64,000 nucleotides of DNA, from NCBI GenBank assembly GCA_945898015.1, contig CAMDGM010000004.1:1-64000 (forward strand). The letters are read 5' to 3'. Positions 26,067 through 34,243 of the stretch are shown here, in pieces. The DNA comes from PVC group bacterium (GTDB taxonomy: Bacteria > Verrucomicrobiota > Kiritimatiellia > CAIKKV01). Under the pieces are notes generated by a model. It was not told the origin of the DNA. It ran no database searches and saw only the letters and a list, made by a program, of their open reading frames with translations. Both the position numbers and the translations under genes were made by a program. How positions within the stretch are numbered: the first letter of the stretch is position 1; each line of letters opens with the position of its first letter.

Positions 26067-26363
26067 CTACCAGCGTCCGCCGCCTCCGCCACCACCGCGC
26101 GAGCCGCCGCCACCGGTCTTGGGCTTGGGCTGCGATTCGTTGACGCGCAGGGCGCGGCCGTTCAGGTCCTGGCCGTTGGTGCCCGCGATCGCCTTCTCGG
26201 CTTCGCTCTTGTCGGGCATTTCAACAAAGCCAAAGCCTTTCGCGCGGCCGGTATCGCGGTCCATGACGACGCGAGCGGACGTCACTTTGCCGAATTTCTC
26301 GAACATGGCCTGCAGGTCGCGGTCGGTCGAATCGTACGGAAGGTTTCCAACATAGATGTCCAT
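26067..26363 (-). CDS. RRM-type RNA-binding protein with glycine-rich tail
   Basis: The start is taken at the ATG at 26363 (MDIYVGNLPYDS, 98 residues); the track extension lacks features. RNP2 (IYVGNL) and RNP1 (KGFGFVEM) motifs define one RNA-recognition motif, followed by a basic then Gly-rich C-terminus (GGGGSRGGGGGGGRW). Similar short proteins in cyanobacteria and other bacteria are cold-inducible or bind mRNA. It is monocistronic. The 257-base gap to hisH, divergent, would hold its promoter and 5-prime leader. Confidence 0.92.
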   Translation of the reverse strand: MDIYVGNLPYDSTDRDLQAMFEKFGKVTSARVVMDRDTGRAKGFGFVEMPDKSEAEKAIAGTNGQDLNGRALRVNESQPKPKTGGGGSRGGGGGGGRW

Positions 26364-26580
26364 AGCGTGAGCCTCTCCTGTGTCATGAGTCTGATTGATC
26401 CGATTCCCCATCTTGACACAAGCTGAAGCCCGGAAGCGGTCCTCCTGATGGCGCCGCCAAGTACAAAGGTCGTCCATTTGCGCCGTAATGTCAACAACCG
26501 TATTTCCCTCGTATTTCCCTCGCGGAATCCCCGCCTTGTTTTTCGAGCGCCACGGCTCCGAAAAAACCGTGTGCGGGGGC

Positions 26581-26608
26581 TTGCAGTCTGCGATGACCGT
26601 GCTATGCT
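26581..26608 (+). promoter_or_regulatory. Candidate promoter of hisHF
   Basis: TTGCAG (26581-26586), 16-base spacer, TATGCT (26603-26608). The ATG of hisH follows 12 bases later with no Shine-Dalgarno. Confidence 0.4.
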
Positions 26609-26620
26609 AATTTCTCCATC

Positions 26621-27244
26621 ATGATAACCATTGTCGATTATAAAGCAGGCAACCTGACGAGCGTCCGGCTGGCCTTTGAGCACCTCGGCGTGCCGGTGCG
26701 GGTCACGGATGAACCCGCGCAGGTGCGGGACGCCGAGCGGGTGGTTTTCCCCGGGGTCGGAGCCGCGGCGTCGGCCATGGCCACGCTGGGGTCCTTCCGC
26801 CTGGTCGAGGCGCTGCGGGCCGTGGCCGGCCGGGGCGTGCCGTTTCTGGGCATTTGCCTGGGCACCCAGATCATCCTCGAACGCTCCGAGGAGGACGGGG
26901 GTGTACCGTGTATCGGCCTGATCCGGGGCCGGGTGCGCCGGTTTGAATTCGACAATCCCCGGATCAAGATTCCGCAGATGGGCTGGAATGCGGTCCGGCG
27001 TCTCCGGCCGCACCCCCTTTTCGAAGGTATTCCCGACGCCAGCGAATTTTATTTCGTGCACAGTTATTATCCCGATCCGGCAGAACCGTCCGAACGGCTG
27101 GCTGAAACGGAATACGGCGGCTTTTCCTTTGCCTCCGTCCTGGGCCGTCAAAACGTGGTGGCCACCCAGTTCCACCCCGAAAAATCGGGTCGCCTCGGGC
27201 TCCGCCTGCTCTCCAACTTCGCGACGTGGAACGGCCAATGCTGA
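26621..27244 (+). CDS. hisH: Imidazole glycerol phosphate synthase, glutaminase subunit
   Basis: 207 residues. The glutaminase triad is visible: Cys79 in LGICLGTQ and the His/Glu of QFHPEKSG near residue 187. It supplies ammonia to HisF in histidine synthesis. The start codon has no Shine-Dalgarno and lies close to a possible -10 box. It overlaps hisF by 7 bases, matching the tight stoichiometry of the two subunits. Other his genes are not in the window. Confidence 0.95.
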   Translation: MITIVDYKAGNLTSVRLAFEHLGVPVRVTDEPAQVRDAERVVFPGVGAAASAMATLGSFRLVEALRAVAGRGVPFLGICLGTQIILERSEEDGGVPCIGLIRGRVRRFEFDNPRIKIPQMGWNAVRRLRPHPLFEGIPDASEFYFVHSYYPDPAEPSERLAETEYGGFSFASVLGRQNVVATQFHPEKSGRLGLRLLSNFATWNGQC

Positions 27245-28017
27245 CCAAACGCATCATTCCCTGCCTGGACATCCGCAACAAGCGCGTCACCAAGGGCGTG
27301 AAGTTCCAGAACAACGTGGAACTGGGCGATCCCGTGACCATGGCCGCCGGCTATTGCGCGGACGGGTGCGATGAACTCGTGTTCTACGACATCACGGCCT
27401 CGGCCGAGCGGCGCCCGATCGATATCGAGATGGTCAAAGAGGTGGCCCGGGCCATCCATATTCCCTTTGCGGTCGGCGGCGGTATTTCGACCGTGCAGGA
27501 CATGTCCCGCGTGCTGCTGGCGGGCGCCGAAAAGATCTCCGTCAACTCCCTGGCCGTCATGAATCCCGCCATCATCGCCGAGGGCGCCCGGGCTTTCGGC
27601 CGGCAATGCATCGTGCTGGGCATGGATCCCGTGCGCGCCGGGGATCTGGTCCGGTTTCCCAGCGGCTACGAGGTCACCATCCGCGGCTTCCGGGAGCGGA
27701 CGGGACTGGATGCGCTGGCGTGGGCGAAGCGCGCCGAGGAACTGGGCGCCGGCGAGATCGTGGTCAATTCCGTGGACGCGGACGGCACGCGCCGGGGTTT
27801 TGAATTGGCGCTGACCCGGTTGATTTCCGAAGCGGTCCGGATTCCGGTGGTGGCGTCGGGCGGAGCGGGATCGCCCGCGCACGTGGTGGAGGTGTTCCGG
27901 GACGCCCATGCGGATGCCGCGATCGTGGCGGGCATGATTCACACGGGCGAGTATACGATTCAGGCGATCAAGGCGGCGATGACGGAGGCGGGCATCCCCG
28001 TCCGGCGGGTCTGGTAG
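27238..28017 (+). CDS. hisF: Imidazole glycerol phosphate synthase, cyclase subunit
   Basis: The start is the ATG at 27238 (MLTKRIIPCLDIR, 259 residues) inside the end of hisH. The TIM-barrel catalytic aspartates lie in IPCLDI (Asp11) and VVNSVDADGTRRG (about Asp130), both conserved in HisF. It uses HisH-derived ammonia to close the imidazole ring and release AICAR. The gene probably continues into the polyamine operon, which starts 39 bases downstream. Confidence 0.96.
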   Translation: MLTKRIIPCLDIRNKRVTKGVKFQNNVELGDPVTMAAGYCADGCDELVFYDITASAERRPIDIEMVKEVARAIHIPFAVGGGISTVQDMSRVLLAGAEKISVNSLAVMNPAIIAEGARAFGRQCIVLGMDPVRAGDLVRFPSGYEVTIRGFRERTGLDALAWAKRAEELGAGEIVVNSVDADGTRRGFELALTRLISEAVRIPVVASGGAGSPAHVVEVFRDAHADAAIVAGMIHTGEYTIQAIKAAMTEAGIPVRRVW

Positions 28018-28056
28018 GCAATCACGGGGCGCGGGCCTCAAGCGGCAGGTGGCGGC

Positions 28057-29985
28057 ATGAACATGAAAATTGATTCGCTCGAGCGTTGGACCGTGGACCA
28101 GGCGGTTGAGTTGTATGGCATCCGGACCTGGGGAAGCGGCTATTTTGACATTTCCCCCGACGGCGTGGTCACGGCGCGACTGTCCGGCCCGAACGGGGAG
28201 CCGGTGAAGGTCAAGTTCACGGACGTGATCGAGGGTCTTCGGGCCCGCGGCATGATGCTGCCCGTGGTGCTGCGGTTCATGGGCATCCTGGGCGACCGCA
28301 TCCGCCTGCTCAACGAGACCTTCCAGCGCGCCATCGATTCGCTGGCCTACAAGGGCCTGTATCGCGGCGTGTTCCCGATCAAGGTCAACCAGCAGCAGCA
28401 GGTGGTGGAGGAGGTGACCCGGCAGGGGCGGGCCTGGCATCACGGGTTGGAGGCCGGCAGCAAGGCCGAGCTGATTGCGGCACTGGCCTACCTGCACGAT
28501 CCCGAGGCCTATATCGTCTGCAACGGCTACAAGGATGAGGAGTTCATCCGCCTGGCGCTGTCGGCCCAGAAAATGGGGCTCCGCCCGATCCTGGTGCTGG
28601 AGATGCCCGGGGAGCTGGAGCTGATCCTCAAGGTGGCGTCCGAGATGGCGGTGCGTCCCTGCATCGGCGTGCGCGTCAAGCTCTCGGCCCGCGCGGGCGG
28701 CCGGTGGACGGAGTCCGGCGGCGACCGCAGCGTGTTCGGCCTCAATACCGCCCAGATCATCGATGTGGTGGATGAGTTGCGCCGGCGCGACATGCTCGAC
28801 TGCTTCCAGATGCTCCATTATCACCTGGGCTCGCAGATTCCCAACATCGACCACATCCGCTCGGCGATCGCGGAGGCGGCCCGGATTTATGTCGGCCTCG
28901 TCCGCGAGGGTGCGGCCATGGGCATTCTTGACATCGGTGGCGGCCTGGCCGTGGACTACGACGGGTCCCACACGAATTTTCCGAGCAGCAGCAATTATGA
29001 CGTCTTCGAATACTGCACGGACGTCATTGAGGGCATCATGCGCATCGCCGATCCCGCGGGCGTGGCCCATCCGGTCATCATCAGCGAATCCGGCCGCGCG
29101 CTGATCGCCTATCACTCCGTGCTGCTGTTCAATATTCTCGACACGGCCCGGTACAGTTCGCATCAGCCGCCCGAGGTGCTGGAGTCCGGCGCGCCCGAGT
29201 CTTTGCGCAACCTCAAGGAAGTGGCCGACGCCATCATGACCGCCAAGAACATCCAGGAATGCTACCACGATGCCGTGTATTACCGGGATGAGCTGCGCAC
29301 CGGCTTCCAGCATGGGGCCATCACCTTGCGCGAACGGGCGCTGGGCGAGCAGATATTCTGGCATATCGTGGAAAAGGCGGTCCGCCAGGCGCGGGATCTC
29401 AAGTATATTCCCGAGGAGCTGCAGAAGCTGGAGACCGTGCTGGCCGACATTTATTACGGCAATTTCAGCGTGTTCCAGTCGCTGCCCGACTCGTGGGCCA
29501 TCGGCCAGCTGTTCCCGGTCATGCCGATCCACCGGCTGGACGAACAGCCCACCCGACTGGCCACCCTGTCGGACATCACCTGCGATTGCGACGGCAAGAT
29601 CGACCGGTTCATCGACCTGCACGACGTCAAGGAAGCGCTTCCCGTGCACGAGCTGAAGGCCAGCGAGGACTACGTCATGGGCGCGTTCCTGGTCGGGGCC
29701 TACCAGGAGACGCTGGGCGATCTGCACAACCTGTTTGGCGACACGAACGTGGTCACCGTCACCTGCGACGCGGAGGGCGGCATCGAGTTCACGCACGAGA
29801 TCCACGGCGATTCCGTGGCGGATGTGCTGACGTATGTGGAATATGATCCCAAGGAAATGGTCGAGCGCTTCCGCGAACTGGCCGAGAACGCCGTGCGCAC
29901 GAAGCGGATTGCGCCGAACGAGCGGCGCGACATTCTTGACGCCTACTCGGCCGGCCTGCGCGGGTACACTTACTACGAGGCATAA
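28057..29985 (+). CDS. speA: Biosynthetic arginine decarboxylase
   Basis: 642 residues, the size of SpeA. The PLP-lysine segment is GVFPIKVNQQQQVVEEV, and the Gly-rich phosphate loop ILDIGGGLAVDYDG lies near residue 290. A conserved C-terminal region with QSLPDSWAIGQLFPVMPIHRL is diagnostic. It converts arginine to agmatine, the first step of polyamine synthesis here. The next genes use its product, so this is the head of a spermidine operon supplied by the arg genes on the opposite side of the window. Confidence 0.95.
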   Translation: MNMKIDSLERWTVDQAVELYGIRTWGSGYFDISPDGVVTARLSGPNGEPVKVKFTDVIEGLRARGMMLPVVLRFMGILGDRIRLLNETFQRAIDSLAYKGLYRGVFPIKVNQQQQVVEEVTRQGRAWHHGLEAGSKAELIAALAYLHDPEAYIVCNGYKDEEFIRLALSAQKMGLRPILVLEMPGELELILKVASEMAVRPCIGVRVKLSARAGGRWTESGGDRSVFGLNTAQIIDVVDELRRRDMLDCFQMLHYHLGSQIPNIDHIRSAIAEAARIYVGLVREGAAMGILDIGGGLAVDYDGSHTNFPSSSNYDVFEYCTDVIEGIMRIADPAGVAHPVIISESGRALIAYHSVLLFNILDTARYSSHQPPEVLESGAPESLRNLKEVADAIMTAKNIQECYHDAVYYRDELRTGFQHGAITLRERALGEQIFWHIVEKAVRQARDLKYIPEELQKLETVLADIYYGNFSVFQSLPDSWAIGQLFPVMPIHRLDEQPTRLATLSDITCDCDGKIDRFIDLHDVKEALPVHELKASEDYVMGAFLVGAYQETLGDLHNLFGDTNVVTVTCDAEGGIEFTHEIHGDSVADVLTYVEYDPKEMVERFRELAENAVRTKRIAPNERRDILDAYSAGLRGYTYYEA

Positions 29986-29986
29986 C

Positions 29987-31162
29987 ATGAAACGCATACT
30001 CATCATCGGGGCGGGGGGGGTCGGGGGCGTGGTCGTTCACAAGTGCGCGCAGGTTCCCGAGGTGTTCGGGGAGATCTGCCTCGCCAGCCGGACGGTGGCC
30101 AAGTGCGACCGGCTGGCCGCGCAGCTCAAGCGGCCCATCCGCACGGCGGCCGTGGACGCCGACGATCCGAAGCAGGTCGTGGCCCTGATCCGCGACTTCA
30201 AACCCGACCTGGTGCTGAACGTCGCACTCCCGTACCAGGACCTCTCCATCATGGAGGCCTGTCTGGAGACGGGGGTGAGCTATCTTGACACGGCCAATTA
30301 CGAGCCGCCGAACGTGGCCAAGTTCGAGTATTCCTGGCAGTGGGCCTACCGGGCGCGCTACGAGAAGGCGAACCTCATGGCCCTCCTGGGCTGCGGGTTC
30401 GACCCGGGTGTGTCCAACATCTTCATTGCGTACGCCCTCAAGCACCACTTTGACGTGATTCACGAGGTGGACATCATGGACTGCAACGCCGGCAGCCACG
30501 GCAAGGCGTTCGCCACGAACTTCAATCCCGAGATCAATATCCGCGAGATCACCCAGCGCGGCCGGTATTTCGAGAATGGCGCGTGGAAGGAAACCGATCC
30601 GCTGTCCGTCCACAAGACCTTCGATTTCCCGGAAATCGGCCCCAAAGAGATGTACCTGATGTATCACGAGGAGCTGGAATCCCTCGTCAAGAACATCCCG
30701 GGCCTCAAGAGCATCCGCTTCTGGATGACCTTCGGCCAGGAATATCTCACGCACCTGCGCGTGTTGCAGAACGTGGGCATGACCCGCATCGACCCTGTGG
30801 ATTACGAGGGCCATCAGATCGTGCCGCTCAAGTTCCTCAAGGCCGTGCTGCCCGAGCCCTCGTCCCTGGGCGAGAAATACACCGGTAAGACCAATATCGG
30901 CTGCATGATCAAGGGCGTCAAGGATGGAAAGCCCCGCACCTATTATGTGTATAACGTGTGTGACCACGCCGAGTGCTACAAGGAGGTCAAGGCCCAGGCG
31001 ATTTCCTACACCACGGGCGTGCCGGCCATGATTGGCGCCAAGCTCATGCTCGAAGGAAAATGGAAGAAGCCCGGCATCTGGAACACCGAGCAGTTCGACC
31101 CCGATCCCTTCATGGCCGATCTGGCCCGGTATGGGCTGCCCTGGGTGGAGACGTTCCTGTGA
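29987..31162 (+). CDS. Carboxy(nor)spermidine dehydrogenase (saccharopine dehydrogenase family)
   Basis: The start is the ATG at 29987 (MKRILIIGAGGVGG, 391 residues), directly after the speA stop; the track start lies inside speA. A Rossmann motif GAGGVGG and the segment GCGFDPGVSNIFIAYA are typical of the Lys1-like branch that makes carboxyspermidine from putrescine and aspartate semialdehyde with NADPH. The partner decarboxylase follows with a 4-base overlap, which strongly supports this over a true saccharopine dehydrogenase. Whether the main product is carboxyspermidine or carboxynorspermidine depends on diamine supply; putrescine is expected here. Confidence 0.9.
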   Translation: MKRILIIGAGGVGGVVVHKCAQVPEVFGEICLASRTVAKCDRLAAQLKRPIRTAAVDADDPKQVVALIRDFKPDLVLNVALPYQDLSIMEACLETGVSYLDTANYEPPNVAKFEYSWQWAYRARYEKANLMALLGCGFDPGVSNIFIAYALKHHFDVIHEVDIMDCNAGSHGKAFATNFNPEINIREITQRGRYFENGAWKETDPLSVHKTFDFPEIGPKEMYLMYHEELESLVKNIPGLKSIRFWMTFGQEYLTHLRVLQNVGMTRIDPVDYEGHQIVPLKFLKAVLPEPSSLGEKYTGKTNIGCMIKGVKDGKPRTYYVYNVCDHAECYKEVKAQAISYTTGVPAMIGAKLMLEGKWKKPGIWNTEQFDPDPFMADLARYGLPWVETFL

Positions 31163-32298
31163 TCGACTGGCGGACCGTCCCCACGCCGTGCTATGTGGTG
31201 GACCTGCAGGCGTTGCGGGCCAACCTTGAATTGCTGGCCCGGGTCAAGGCCCGGGCCGGCTGCCGGATCCTGCTGGCCCAGAAGGGCTTTTCGATGTTCA
31301 GCGTCTACCCCCTGGTGCGCCAGCATCTGGACGGCGTCTGCGCCAGCTCTCCGCACGAGGCGCGGCTGGGGCGTGAGGAGATGGGCGGGGAGGTTCATGC
31401 CTTTGCCGCCGCCTACAGCGATTCCGATTTCACCGAGCTGGCCGGCTTGTGCGATCACATCGTGTTTAATTCGTTCGCCCAGTGGGAGCAGTTCAAGGGG
31501 CCCCTGGCGGCCGCTGGGCGCCGCCTCAGTCCGGGCCTGCGTGTGAATCCCGGCTATTCCGAGGTGGCGGTGGCGCTCTACAATCCCTGCGCGCCCGGCT
31601 CGCGGCTTGGCATCCGCCGCGCCGCCTTTGAAGGCCGTTCGTTGGAGGGAATCGAGGGGCTTCATTTCCATTGCCTGTGCGAGGAGAATGCCGATGCCCT
31701 TGAGCATGTGCTCGCCCATGTGGAGGCGCAGTTCGCGGACTTTTTCGGCCGGCTCCGCTGGATCAATTTCGGGGGCGGGCATCACATCACACGGCCGGAT
31801 TACGACGTGGAGAGGCTCATCCGCATCGTCACCGGATTCCGGGCCCGTTATCCGCATCTTCAGGTGTATCTCGAACCCGGCGAGGCGGTGGCGTTGAATA
31901 CCGGCTGGCTGGCGGCCACGGTGCTGGATGTCGTGCAGGCCGACAAGCCGGTGGCCATTCTCGACGCCTCTGCGGCGGCCCATATGCCCGATGTGTTGGA
32001 AATGCCGTACCGGCCGAATGTGCTGGGTGCGGGCAAGCCCGGGGAAAAGCCTTGGACTTGCCGGCTGGCGGGGCTGACCTGTCTGGCCGGCGATGTGATC
32101 GGGGAATACAGTTTTGACGCGCCGCTGAAAGTCGGCGACAAGGTGGTGTTTGCCGACATGGCCCACTATACGATGGTCAAGAACACCACGTTCAACGGCG
32201 TGCGGCTGCCGTCCATTGCCACCTGGGATGAGCTGGGCGGGGGCTTCCGTCTGGTGCGCGAATTCGGGTACGAAGATTTCAAACGGAGGCTGTCATGA
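31159..32298 (+). CDS. nspC: Carboxy(nor)spermidine decarboxylase
   Basis: 379 residues from the GTG at 31159, which overlaps the preceding stop (GTGA); the track start at 30973 is within the dehydrogenase. It is a fold-III PLP decarboxylase: VPTPCYVVDLQALRAN at the N-terminus, the PLP-lysine segment LAQKGFSMFS, FHCLCEENADAL and NFGGGHHITRPDYD. It removes the carboxyl group from carboxyspermidine to give spermidine. Its position between the dehydrogenase and speB completes the aspartate-semialdehyde route to spermidine. Confidence 0.92.
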   Translation: MIDWRTVPTPCYVVDLQALRANLELLARVKARAGCRILLAQKGFSMFSVYPLVRQHLDGVCASSPHEARLGREEMGGEVHAFAAAYSDSDFTELAGLCDHIVFNSFAQWEQFKGPLAAAGRRLSPGLRVNPGYSEVAVALYNPCAPGSRLGIRRAAFEGRSLEGIEGLHFHCLCEENADALEHVLAHVEAQFADFFGRLRWINFGGGHHITRPDYDVERLIRIVTGFRARYPHLQVYLEPGEAVALNTGWLAATVLDVVQADKPVAILDASAAAHMPDVLEMPYRPNVLGAGKPGEKPWTCRLAGLTCLAGDVIGEYSFDAPLKVGDKVVFADMAHYTMVKNTTFNGVRLPSIATWDELGGGFRLVREFGYEDFKRRLS

Positions 32299-33155
32299 AA
32301 CGCCTGCCTGGTTTTCTGGAATGCGATGTGCCCGCCGCGCCGCGCGAGACGGCCCGGTTTGAAATCATTCCCGCGCCGTTCGAGAAAAGCGTGTCCTACG
32401 GGCATGGCGCCGCGAAGGGCCCTCGCGCCATCCTGGAAGCGTCGCAGCAGCTGGAACCGTTCGACGGCGTCGGCGTGCCCGCCCACGCGGGCATATACAC
32501 CGGCCCGGCCGTGGATTGCCGCGGCTCGGCGGCCGCGGCGCTGGGCCGGATCCAGGCCCGGACGGCTGCAGCGCGGGCGGGCGGGCGAATTCCTGTGCTG
32601 CTGGGCGGGGAGCATACGGTGACACTGGGGGCGATCCGTGCGCTGGCGGCCACGGGAGGCTCGTTTGGCGTGGTTCAGTTCGATGCGCATGCTGATTTGC
32701 GGGACCGCTACGAGGATAATCCGCTCAGCCATGCCTGCGTGATGCGCCGGGTGGTGGAGGAAACCGGGGCGCCCGTGTTCCAGATCGGGTGTCGAGCCTA
32801 TTGCGAAGAGGAAGCGGCCTATCGGAAACGGAAAGGCATCCCTTTTCTGGATGCCGAGACGCTGGCGCTGACGGGCATGCCCCGGCGCGTGCTGCCGGCG
32901 GGTTTTCCGAAAACCATTTACATCACCTTCGACGTGGACGCCCTGGATCCCGCCGTCATGCCCGGCACGGGCACGCCGGTTCCGGGCGGATTGTTCTGGT
33001 ACGAGGCGCTGCGCCTCCTCCGGGCCGTTTCCGCTGGCCGCCGCATCGCGGGATTCGATGTGGTGGAGCTGGCGCCGCAGGCGGCCAGTCCCATCTCCGC
33101 GTTCACCGCCGCGCGCCTGGTGTATGCGATCATGGCGCTATGTTCGAAGGGGTGA
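32295..33155 (+). CDS. speB: Agmatinase (ureohydrolase family)
   Basis: 286 residues. Binuclear manganese ligands of the ureohydrolase fold are visible: GGEHTVTLG, QFDAHADLRD and TFDVDALDPAVMPGTGTP. It hydrolyses agmatine to putrescine and urea, linking speA to the carboxyspermidine enzymes. It overlaps nspC by ATGA. Arginase or other ureohydrolase activity cannot be excluded from sequence, but the operon points to agmatine. Confidence 0.92.
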   Translation: MKRLPGFLECDVPAAPRETARFEIIPAPFEKSVSYGHGAAKGPRAILEASQQLEPFDGVGVPAHAGIYTGPAVDCRGSAAAALGRIQARTAAARAGGRIPVLLGGEHTVTLGAIRALAATGGSFGVVQFDAHADLRDRYEDNPLSHACVMRRVVEETGAPVFQIGCRAYCEEEAAYRKRKGIPFLDAETLALTGMPRRVLPAGFPKTIYITFDVDALDPAVMPGTGTPVPGGLFWYEALRLLRAVSAGRRIAGFDVVELAPQAASPISAFTAARLVYAIMALCSKG

Positions 33156-33174
33156 GCCGAAAGGGATCTGAACC

Positions 33175-33903
33175 ATGTATCTGTTCGTTGCCGTGATGCC
33201 CCGCGAGACCTACTATGCCGACGGCCCGCAGGGCGCCAGCCGCGTGAAGGCCCGGCTGGAGCAGGCTTCGGGCGAGCGCTGCCTCATCGTGCCGTACCAG
33301 GAATTCGGGAGGGATACGGTCCGGGAATTCAAACCCCGTGCGGTGGTGATGTCCGGGTTCGGACGGCGGTTCGAGGATTATCCCGTGCGGGGGTTCTGGG
33401 GCATGGATGAGGTGCTGCGCACCGCCGACCTGCCGATCCTGGCGATCTGCGGCAGCCACCAACTCGCCGGATTCTGCTTTAACGGGAATTTGCGGAAGAT
33501 CCGGCGGCTGAAGGATCAGCCGATGCGGAGCCTGAAGCCGGGCGATCCCCTGCCGCGCCAGGCGAGCGGCAGCGATGCGGCCGGGTTGCGCCAGGCGGCC
33601 TGCTTCACCGCCAAGGGATTCTTCGAGATTGAACGCGTCAAGGCCGATCCGCTGTTTGCCGGACTGCCGGCTCGCATGACGCTCTGCTGTTCCCACTACT
33701 GCGAGGTTAAAAAGCTGCCGCCCGGCTTCAAGCTGCTGGCCCGCAGCGGGCATTGCGCCATCGAGGCTATGAAGCACCGGGAGCGCTGCTTGTATGGCGT
33801 GCAGTTCCATCCCGAGAAATTCGAGGCGCCGTTCTTTCATGGACGCAAGATGCTGGAGAATTTTGCCGGGATTGTGGAGAAGTTTTGGAATAAAAACGGG
33901 TGA
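33175..33903 (+). CDS. Class I glutamine amidotransferase-like protein in polyamine operon
   Basis: 242 residues. A class I glutaminase triad seems present: Cys92 in LAICGSHQLAG and His/Glu in VQFHPEKFE near residue 212. It has no synthetase partner in the operon, lying 19 bases after speB. Family members either hydrolyse gamma-glutamyl compounds (PuuD type) or feed ammonia to a partner. A role in polyamine conjugate or glutamylpolyamine turnover is plausible but only inferred from context. Preceded by AAAGGGA-like sequence. Confidence 0.75.
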   Translation: MYLFVAVMPRETYYADGPQGASRVKARLEQASGERCLIVPYQEFGRDTVREFKPRAVVMSGFGRRFEDYPVRGFWGMDEVLRTADLPILAICGSHQLAGFCFNGNLRKIRRLKDQPMRSLKPGDPLPRQASGSDAAGLRQAACFTAKGFFEIERVKADPLFAGLPARMTLCCSHYCEVKKLPPGFKLLARSGHCAIEAMKHRERCLYGVQFHPEKFEAPFFHGRKMLENFAGIVEKFWNKNG

Positions 33904-33937
33904 AGAAGAGGGTTCGGGGTTCAGGGAAGAGGGGCGG

Positions 33938-34003
33938 TAACTACGAAAATCGCGAAAGACACGAAAAAGAACCCGTTCGCGATTTTTGCGTGTTTCGTAG
34001 TTA
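33938..34003. repeat. Intergenic inverted repeat, type 1
   Basis: Outer arms taactacgaaa and tttcgtagtta are perfect 11-bp inverted copies; nested inside are aaaatcgcgaa and ttcgcgatttt. The whole 66-bp unit could fold as a long hairpin after transcription. It looks like a dispersed intergenic element rather than a terminator. Confidence 0.6.
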
Positions 34004-34053
34004 AGAAAATAACGTGAGGGTCGAGCCAGGATTCAGAGAATCACGAATGGACG

Positions 34054-34105
34054 CTAATGAACACGAATAAGAGTGATTTGATTAGTGTGCATTCGTGTTC
34101 ATTAG
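34054..34105. repeat. Intergenic inverted repeat, type 2
   Basis: Perfect 15-bp arms ctaatgaacacgaat and attcgtgttcattag separated by 22 bases. Similar attcgtg-ttcattag words are familiar from intergenic repeats in many environmental genomes, but copy number here cannot be counted beyond this one. Confidence 0.6.
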
Positions 34106-34153
34106 TGGTTGGTTTTCTTTGTCGGATGAGTGAATAAACGGGAAAAGGCGCGA

Positions 34154-34243
34154 ATGAAGCGGAGCATTTTCGTCCTGGCGCTGATCGCCGCGGCCTCAAT
34201 GAAACGGAGTATTTTCGTCCTGGCGTTGATTGCCGCAGCCACG
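34154..34243 (+). repeat. Tandem duplication of signal-peptide codons
   Basis: Two adjacent 45-base units (34154-34198 and 34199-34243) both encode MKRSIFVLALIAAA plus Ser or Thr. They match at 38 of 45 bases, and five of the seven differences are silent. Confidence 0.85.

Noticed and set aside
27148-30006. Minus-strand ORF of 952 residues
   Set aside because: Shadow of hisH, hisF and speA; composition is that of reverse translations and no domain is visible.
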